Of a stretch of DNA of 9,703 nt, positions 4,741-9,703 are shown one piece after another; position 1 is the first letter of the stretch, and each line of letters opens with the position of its first letter. The DNA comes from an uncultured Campylobacter sp. Its GTDB lineage: Bacteria > Campylobacterota > Campylobacteria > Campylobacterales > Campylobacteraceae. The notes beneath the pieces were generated by a model. That model worked only from the letters and a program-made list of their open reading frames with translations, was not told the DNA's origin and ran no database searches. Location: the NCBI RefSeq assembly GCF_938045625.1, contig NZ_CALIAV010000042.1, positions 1-9,703 on the forward strand, in the 5' to 3' direction. The position numbers and the translations under genes were made by a program.

Positions 4741-7070
4741 TAATTTCAAGAAATTGGCTAAGCGAATGGCTAGATATCTCGAGCGTAACGAGCGAAACAC
4801 TACTAAAGACGCTAAATTCGATCGGACTTGAGGTTGATAGCTTTAAAGAGATCAGAGTACCTAAAAACATCGTCGTAGGCTACGTAAAAAGCAAGATAAA
4901 ACACGAAAATGCCGAGAAACTAAGCGTTTGTCAAGTGGATGTGGGCGGAGAGACGCTACAAATCGTCTGCGGCGCGAAAAACGTCGAGGCCGGGCAGTTC
5001 GTGCCTGTGGCGCTATCAGGCGCCGTTATGCCAAGCGGACTAGAGATAAAGAGAGCAAAACTACGCGGCGTCGAGTCAAACGGTATGATTTGCTCATCCG
5101 TCGAGCTAGGCCTCGTAAAAACAAACGACGGCATAATGCCGCTAGACGAGAGCATCGGCGAGCTAAAACTGGGCAAAGAAATTTGCGAATATCCGCTACT
5201 AAACGACGACATCATCGAGATCGAGCTGACGCCAAATCGCGGCGACTGCCTAAGCGTTTATGGGGTAGCGAGGGATCTGTCGGCTGCGCTTGATCTGCCG
5301 CTAAAAGATGCCGCCAGATACGAAGAGGGCGAAAATTTGCTCGGGATCGGGCGCATTTTGGCTATCCATGCCGAGGAAAATTTACAAAGCAGTTTTCAGT
5401 ACCGCGCTTTTGAGATAAAAGAATATTTTGACGAAAATTTGCTGATGAAGATCCGTTTGGCGCTGATCGAGTGCGATAAACAAAACCGCATAGAACGCCT
5501 GCTAGACTACGCTACGCACTCAACCGGCGTGCTTTTTAGCGCGTATGATTACGCCAAGCTCAAAAAAGACGATGAGCGCGCGGTTTTTGACCTACAAAAA
5601 GGCGCAAATTTAGCGACTGAAATTTTAGCCGGCAACGAGCTTTTGGGCGTGGGCGGCGTATATCAGACGGATGCGGCGAGGCTTGACGAAAACAGCAAAC
5701 TAATCATAGTGGAGGCTAGCTACACCGATCCGCAAGTGATCGCAACCACGGTCTATGAGGACAAGCAAATGCCGCGCCAAGCGCAGACTTACCGCTCGCT
5801 AAGAGGTAGCGAGCCAAACGTAGGTTTTGGAGCCGATTTTTTATTTAAACAGCTAGCCGCGCTAAAATCGGTCGCGCTTTATGCGGGCTCTCAGCAAAGC
5901 GTAATGACGCGAGAGCCGAAAGTCGTGAGCTTTACGATGAGCGAAATGCAAAAAATGATCGGTCAAGAAGTCTCTCAAAACGACGTCGTAAGGATACTTA
6001 AAAAGCTTGGATTTAGCCTAACTTTTAACGCCGAAAAAGAGGGCGCGAACGCGAAGGTTCCGCTATTTCGCCACGATATCGTAAATTCTCAAGACGTGTG
6101 CGAGGAGATCGTGCGAATGGTCGGTATCGACAACATTGCTTCAAAGCCGTTAAATTTTAGCGAAGCAAACCGCGTAAACGATACCTTTGTAGGCTACAAA
6201 AACGCGCTAAATTTGCGTAAAAAAGCGGCTGCGGCCGGATTTTTCGAGAGCGTGCATTATGTATTTGACGACGCGAGCGAGCTAGCGGCGCTCGGTTTTT
6301 CGCCTTGCAAGGCCGAGATAGCCAATCCGATAAATAGCGAGCTTAACACGTTAAGGCCGACGCTTGCAAATCACTTGCTAAAGTCAGCCGAGCGAAACGT
6401 AAAAAATCAGCGAAAATCGGTCAAAATTTTTGAATTCGGTAGCGTATTTAGCGAGGACGGAGAACAAAGCGAGAGATTTGGCTTCGTAGCTAGCGGACTT
6501 GCAAAAGAGCCTAGCCTACTAAACGGCGCAAAGCCTGCCGATATCGACTTTTTAGGCTTTGCTACCGCGGTTAGAAACGCGATCGGCGAATTTGAGCTAA
6601 AAGCGTGCGACGACGTAAAATATCTAAGCGAATTTGAACAAGCTAAAATCTATCAAAATGGCGTTTGCGTGGGTTATATCGGCCGCGTGGACGTGCGAGT
6701 AGAGACGGCGCGCGACCTGCCGCGAACATATCTTTGCGAGATAGAGTTTGAGAAGCTTAAATTTGACAGTGCAGTCGTCAAAGCCTACTCAAAATTCCCT
6801 GCTATCAGCAGAGACCTAAGCCTAATCGTGCCTAAAACCATGAAATTTGAAGCGATAAAAGAGTGCATAAATGCGCTAAAAATCGAGTGCCTAAAAGAAT
6901 TTGCGCCGGTTGATGTATACTCGGACGAAAAGCTAGGGGACGACGTAAGCCTGAGCGTCAAATTTAACTTCCAAGATATACAAAAAACGCTCGAGGACGA
7001 GGAAGTAGCGGCGATAATGGATAAAATTTTGGACGCTTTAAAGCAAAATTTAAATATCGGACTAAGATGA
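4737..7070 (+). CDS. pheT: Phenylalanyl-tRNA synthetase beta subunit, with divergent editing site
   Basis: The 777-residue beta chain that partners PheS. Domains in order: EMAP-like tRNA-binding fold at about 42-150 (VVGYVKSKIKHENAEKLSVC onward), LTPNRGDCLSVYGVARDL 164-181, the B3/B4 editing region about 210-375, the B5 DNA-fold domain about 395-470 (VPLFRHDIVNSQDVCEEIVR), the catalytic-like core about 480-670, and an anticodon-binding FDX-ACB domain about 684-777 (FPAISRDLSLIV). The editing region departs from the usual pattern: GQPLHAFD reads GVLFSAYD (264-271), so the histidine of that motif is S268; the AGxMGG loop reads GVGGVYQTD; and the TDASHRFERG-like loop is replaced. E326, matching a conserved editing glutamate, remains. 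The ATG at 4737 overlaps the pheS stop by four bases, implying coupling that matches subunit ratios. Confidence 0.96.
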   Translation: MIISRNWLSEWLDISSVTSETLLKTLNSIGLEVDSFKEIRVPKNIVVGYVKSKIKHENAEKLSVCQVDVGGETLQIVCGAKNVEAGQFVPVALSGAVMPSGLEIKRAKLRGVESNGMICSSVELGLVKTNDGIMPLDESIGELKLGKEICEYPLLNDDIIEIELTPNRGDCLSVYGVARDLSAALDLPLKDAARYEEGENLLGIGRILAIHAEENLQSSFQYRAFEIKEYFDENLLMKIRLALIECDKQNRIERLLDYATHSTGVLFSAYDYAKLKKDDERAVFDLQKGANLATEILAGNELLGVGGVYQTDAARLDENSKLIIVEASYTDPQVIATTVYEDKQMPRQAQTYRSLRGSEPNVGFGADFLFKQLAALKSVALYAGSQQSVMTREPKVVSFTMSEMQKMIGQEVSQNDVVRILKKLGFSLTFNAEKEGANAKVPLFRHDIVNSQDVCEEIVRMVGIDNIASKPLNFSEANRVNDTFVGYKNALNLRKKAAAAGFFESVHYVFDDASELAALGFSPCKAEIANPINSELNTLRPTLANHLLKSAERNVKNQRKSVKIFEFGSVFSEDGEQSERFGFVASGLAKEPSLLNGAKPADIDFLGFATAVRNAIGEFELKACDDVKYLSEFEQAKIYQNGVCVGYIGRVDVRVETARDLPRTYLCEIEFEKLKFDSAVVKAYSKFPAISRDLSLIVPKTMKFEAIKECINALKIECLKEFAPVDVYSDEKLGDDVSLSVKFNFQDIQKTLEDEEVAAIMDKILDALKQNLNIGLR

Positions 7071-8341
7071 AAGTTTACGCATTAAGAACGCCGATAAGCG
7101 CGAGCCTGGAAAATATCGCGGCGGATAAATCTATCTCGCATAGATGTGCGATATTTTCGCTTTTAAGCGATAAGCCAAGCCGCGTGAAAAACTATCTAAA
7201 GGCCGAAGATACCATAAATACGCTAGAAATCGTAAAAAATTTAGGCGCGCGTATCGAGGAAAAAGAGGGCGAGCTAATCATAACTCCGAGTGAAAATTTA
7301 AAAGAACCTAGCGTAGTTTTAGAGTGCGGAAACTCGGGCACGGCGATGAGGCTTTTTATGGGCTTTTTGGCCGCTAGCGAGGGTTTTTTCGTGCTAAGCG
7401 GTGACGAGTTTTTAAATCGTCGTCCGATGGCACGCGTGGCTAAACCGTTAATCAGCGTCGGAGCTAAGATAGACGGCGCAAATGGCGGGGATCATGCGCC
7501 TTTGGCTATCCGCGGCAAGAAGCTGGAGTATTTTAAATTTGATAGTAAAATCGCCTCCGCGCAGGTAAAATCGGCGCTGATTTTAGCGGGGCTAAAGTCC
7601 AACGGCTGCGAGCTTAGCGAGCCTGAGCTCAGCCGAGATCATACCGAGCGCATGCTTTCAGGCATGGGCGCGAGTCTGCAAATTTTACCGCACGGCGTCA
7701 AGGTTGAGCCGATGAGTGCGCCGCTAAAACCGCTTGAAATTTGTGTTCCAAATGATCCTAGTTCGGCATTTTTCTTTGCCGTAGCAGCAGCAATAATCCC
7801 AAATTCTCACATCGTGCTAAAAAATATGCTGCTAAATAAAACGCGCGTGGAGGCCTTTAAAATTTTAGCCAAAATGGGCACGCAAGTAACGTTTAAAGAG
7901 ACTTCCGGTACATACGAAAGCATCGGCGAGATCGAGATAAAACACGCGCCACTAAAGGCCGTGGATGTGAGCGAAAATATCTCGTGGCTGATCGACGAAG
8001 TACCGGCGCTTGCGATCGCATTTGCAAATGCGCAGGGCACAAGTAGCGTAAGAAACGCAAAAGAGCTTCGCGTCAAAGAGAGCGACCGTATCGCGATCAT
8101 GGTGCAAGGGCTACGAAAATGCGGGCTTGAGGTAGAAGAATTTGAAGACGGCTTTAGCGTAAAAGGCGGCGAGGCAAACTGCGCTATTATAGATAGCAAC
8201 GGTGATCACCGTATCGCGATGAGCTTTGCGGTGCTTGGGCTAAAATGCGGAATGGTTATAGAAAAGAGCGAATTTATCGCGACTTCGTTTCCAAATTTTA
8301 GCGGGATTTTAAGACAACTTGGAGCTAGTGTTGAAGATTGA
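7067..8341 (+). CDS. aroA: 3-phosphoshikimate 1-carboxyvinyltransferase (EPSP synthase)
   Basis: The 424-residue enzyme that joins shikimate-3-phosphate with phosphoenolpyruvate, the sixth shikimate-pathway step toward chorismate. Visible active-site elements: K21-S22 and R26 in ADKSISHR, the GNSGTAMR loop 88-95, RRPMARV 118-124, SAQVKSA 164-170, the catalytic aspartate in LIDEVPA (D310), RVKESDR 335-341 and GDHRIAM 379-385. The glycine matching E. coli G96 is kept (G91), but the next-loop proline (P101 in E. coli) is L96, as in enzymes outside the E. coli-like class. The ATG at 7067 overlaps the pheT stop by four bases. Its product leads to phenylalanine, the substrate of the two upstream genes, a plausible reason for the grouping. 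Confidence 0.96.
   Translation: MKVYALRTPISASLENIAADKSISHRCAIFSLLSDKPSRVKNYLKAEDTINTLEIVKNLGARIEEKEGELIITPSENLKEPSVVLECGNSGTAMRLFMGFLAASEGFFVLSGDEFLNRRPMARVAKPLISVGAKIDGANGGDHAPLAIRGKKLEYFKFDSKIASAQVKSALILAGLKSNGCELSEPELSRDHTERMLSGMGASLQILPHGVKVEPMSAPLKPLEICVPNDPSSAFFFAVAAAIIPNSHIVLKNMLLNKTRVEAFKILAKMGTQVTFKETSGTYESIGEIEIKHAPLKAVDVSENISWLIDEVPALAIAFANAQGTSSVRNAKELRVKESDRIAIMVQGLRKCGLEVEEFEDGFSVKGGEANCAIIDSNGDHRIAMSFAVLGLKCGMVIEKSEFIATSFPNFSGILRQLGASVED
8321..8324 (+). promoter_or_regulatory. Ribosome binding site that sets the ispH start
   Basis: GGAG lies inside the last codons of aroA and six bases before TTG 8331. It is the only Shine-Dalgarno-like match nearby. It sits within the longer open frame that would begin at TTG 8319, which argues for the 8331 start. 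Confidence 0.6.
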
Positions 8342-9161
8342 GCTTGCTAGCAGTTACGGATTTTGTTTTGGCGTCAAGCGCGCTATAAAAATTGCCGAGA
8401 ACGCTAAGGACGCCGTAACTATCGGACCCATCATCCATAACAACGACGAGATAAACCGCCTAAATAAAAATTTTAATGTTAAAACGCTTGAAGGCATAAA
8501 CGAAATTGACGGCGAAAAAAAAGCGATCATCCGCACGCACGGTATCACAAAAGGCGATCTAGCAGAGCTAAAAAAAAGCGATATAAAGGTGATTGATGCT
8601 ACATGCCCATTTGTGACCAAACCGCAGCAAATTTGCGAAAAAATGAGCAAAGAGGGCTACGATATCGTGATTTTCGGCGATGAAAAACATCCTGAGATAA
8701 AGGGCGTGAAATCATATGCCGTCGGCAAGGTTTTCGTAGTACTAGAAGAGAGCGAGCTAGAGAACGTAAAACTAGCGCAAAAAGTAGCCGTCATTAGTCA
8801 AACGACGCGTAAAGTAGAAAAATTTATGCAAATCGTAAACTATTTGATGTTGCGTGTAAAAGAGGTACGCGTTTTTAACACGATTTGCAACGCTACTTTT
8901 GAAAACCAAGAAGCTGTTAAAAACTTAGCCGTTAGAGCCGACGTGATGGTTGTAGTCGGCGGCAAAAACAGCTCAAATACAAAGCAGCTTTATCTCATCT
9001 CAAAAACCGCCTGCGAGGATAGCTATCTCGTGGAAAATGAACTAGAACTAGATCGCGCGTGGTTTGAGGGGAAAAATCTCTGCGGAGTGAGCGCCGGGGC
9101 CTCTACGCCCGATTGGATTATACAAAAAGTGATCGATAAGCTGGAGAGCTTTCAAATTTAA
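8331..9161 (+). CDS. ispH: 4-hydroxy-3-methylbut-2-enyl diphosphate reductase
   Basis: The last enzyme of the MEP isoprenoid pathway; a cytoplasmic iron-sulfur protein that reduces HMBPP to IPP and DMAPP. I chose TTG 8331, not the frame-longest TTG 8319: it gives 276 residues beginning MKIELASSYGFCFGVKRA, the normal family start, with GGAG six bases upstream. All key residues are visible: cluster cysteines C12, C92 (DATCPFV) and C186 (NTICNAT); substrate histidines H36, H70 (RTHG) and H120 (DEKHPE) with E122; a TTR threonine near 158-159; S214-S215-N216 (GGKNSSNT) and S258 (AGASTPDW). Unlike some relatives it is not fused to an S1 domain, although rpsA follows 135 bases later. The start overlaps the end of aroA by 11 bases, so the two are probably coupled. 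Confidence 0.95.
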   Translation: MKIELASSYGFCFGVKRAIKIAENAKDAVTIGPIIHNNDEINRLNKNFNVKTLEGINEIDGEKKAIIRTHGITKGDLAELKKSDIKVIDATCPFVTKPQQICEKMSKEGYDIVIFGDEKHPEIKGVKSYAVGKVFVVLEESELENVKLAQKVAVISQTTRKVEKFMQIVNYLMLRVKEVRVFNTICNATFENQEAVKNLAVRADVMVVVGGKNSSNTKQLYLISKTACEDSYLVENELELDRAWFEGKNLCGVSAGASTPDWIIQKVIDKLESFQI

Positions 9162-9296
9162 TAAATACTCATTACCTTTTTAAACAAAATTTCAAATTTG
9201 TCCCTGAAATTTCGCAAGTTAATCTACAAATAAGTTAATATTAAGTAAAATTGAGTCTAATTGTGTTAAAAGCAAAATATATACAAAAGGAACAAG
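9162..9296 (+). promoter_or_regulatory. AT-rich leader of rpsA, with possible promoter and repeats
   Basis: These 135 bases separate ispH from rpsA, unlike the overlapping genes before them. A weak dyad AAATTTC 9187-9193 / GAAATTT 9206-9212 follows ispH. AAGTTAAT occurs at 9216-9223 and again at 9232-9239, 16 bases apart, and a perfect 10-bp palindrome TTAATATTAA lies at 9235-9244. TAAAAT (9246-9251) or TCTAAT (9256-9261) could be a -10 box. AAGGA at 9287-9291 is the ribosome binding site. A separate rpsA promoter is likely; its exact position is not clear. Confidence 0.45.
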
Positions 9297-9703
9297 ATGG
9301 CTGCGGTGAACAAAAAAGTTCAGCTTAGTAAGGCAAACGACGGTATCGAAGACGACGATTTTGCCGCGATGTTAGAGGAGTCTTTTAAAAAGACTGAAGA
9401 AGATAGTGACGCAAAGATCGTCAGTATCAATGGCGATGAGGTTTTAATCGACGTTGGCAAGAAATCAGAAGGCATTTTAAATGTTTCTGAGATCACTGAT
9501 GTAAATGGCAGCCTGACGCATAAAGTTGGCGATACGATCAAAGTTGTAATAACTGGATCAAGAAATGGAAGACCTATAGTGTCGCACAAAAAAGCACTTA
9601 GAAAAGAGAAAGTTAAAGCTTTCATCGAAGCTTACGATCCTGAAAATTCTGGCGAAATCGACGTAAAAGTAGTTGGAAAAAATAAAGGTGGTTTTATCAC
9701 TCA
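9297..9703 (+). CDS. rpsA: 30S ribosomal protein S1, N-terminal part (3' end outside window)
   Basis: An ATG at 9297, five bases after AAGGA, opens a frame that runs off the window after 135 full codons. The product begins MAAVNKKVQLSKAND and continues with an acidic helix (DDDFAAMLEESFKKTEED). The first S1/OB-fold domain spans about residues 38-100: IVSINGDEVLIDVGKKSEGI, then VGDTIKVVITGSRNGRPIVS. A second S1 repeat starts near 117 (SGEIDVKVVGKNKGGFIT). S1 binds mRNA leaders and helps the 30S subunit start translation, and AT-rich leaders with weak Shine-Dalgarno sequences depend on it most. The GGF near the end is typical of the second domain of bacterial S1. Codon use is somewhat richer in AAA, GTT and GAA than in the preceding genes, as expected for a highly expressed protein. 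Confidence 0.93.
   Translation, partial: MAAVNKKVQLSKANDGIEDDDFAAMLEESFKKTEEDSDAKIVSINGDEVLIDVGKKSEGILNVSEITDVNGSLTHKVGDTIKVVITGSRNGRPIVSHKKALRKEKVKAFIEAYDPENSGEIDVKVVGKNKGGFIT

Noticed and set aside
4928..5293. Arginine-rich 121-codon frame inside pheT
   Set aside because: It is an out-of-frame shadow of the conserved tRNA-binding domain of PheT; its composition is typical of a frame shift of GC-rich coding sequence.
8319..8330. Longer ispH start at TTG 8319
   Set aside because: It would add four residues (MELV) not seen in the family, and the GGAG ribosome binding site lies inside this extension; TTG 8331 gives the canonical N-terminus.
9320..9625. Leftward 101-codon frame at the right end
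   Set aside because: It is antisense to the well-supported start of rpsA and has no recognisable motif.
1..9703. CRISPR array, rRNA, tRNA, insertion sequence or transposase
   Set aside because: No regularly spaced repeats, conserved RNA gene sequence, or transposase/integrase-like protein was seen on either strand. The frequent AAATTT words are a composition habit of these genomes, not an array.

Overview
The window looks like a chromosomal segment of a Campylobacter-type epsilonproteobacterium (Campylobacterota), most likely one of the higher-GC species around C. showae, C. rectus or C. curvus. The evidence is the gene order HIT / pheS-pheT-aroA-ispH-rpsA, which I recall as the Campylobacter arrangement, the protein sequences themselves, the constant use of AAATTT-type words, TATAAT-like -10 boxes without clear -35 boxes, and two TTG starts. 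The species assignment is inference.

Left part (1-1520): the 3' end of argH (argininosuccinate lyase), then a monocistronic cytoplasmic chemoreceptor with its own -10 box and strong ribosome binding site. The receptor has an N-terminal coiled coil, an MCP signalling hairpin and a C-terminal CZB zinc-binding domain, the architecture of Helicobacter TlpD.

Middle part (1521-3265) is accessory. About 360 bases without a convincing gene carry several imperfect inverted repeats. Then comes a small leftward gene for a 68-residue helix-turn-helix protein. It is divergent from a two-gene unit: a 242-residue YaaW/UPF0174 (DUF3944) family protein and a translationally coupled 69-residue single-pass membrane protein. 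The divergent promoter region holds a 16-bp inverted repeat matching at 15 of 16 positions, a good candidate operator. A near-symmetrical hairpin at 3233-3265 ends the unit and probably also the leftward gene facing it. This regulator + YaaW + small membrane protein islet is the best candidate for an undescribed system; its function cannot be read from the sequence.

Right part (3271-9703) is core genome. A HinT-type HIT hydrolase gene runs leftward from a divergent promoter region. Rightward runs a tightly packed operon: pheS (TTG start), pheT (4-bp overlap), aroA (4-bp overlap) and ispH (11-bp overlap, TTG start inside the end of aroA). A 135-base AT-rich leader separates these from rpsA, which runs off the end. 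The operon joins phenylalanyl-tRNA charging, the shikimate step toward chorismate and phenylalanine, the last step of the MEP isoprenoid pathway, and ribosomal protein S1. PheT is notable because several signature residues of its editing site look replaced.
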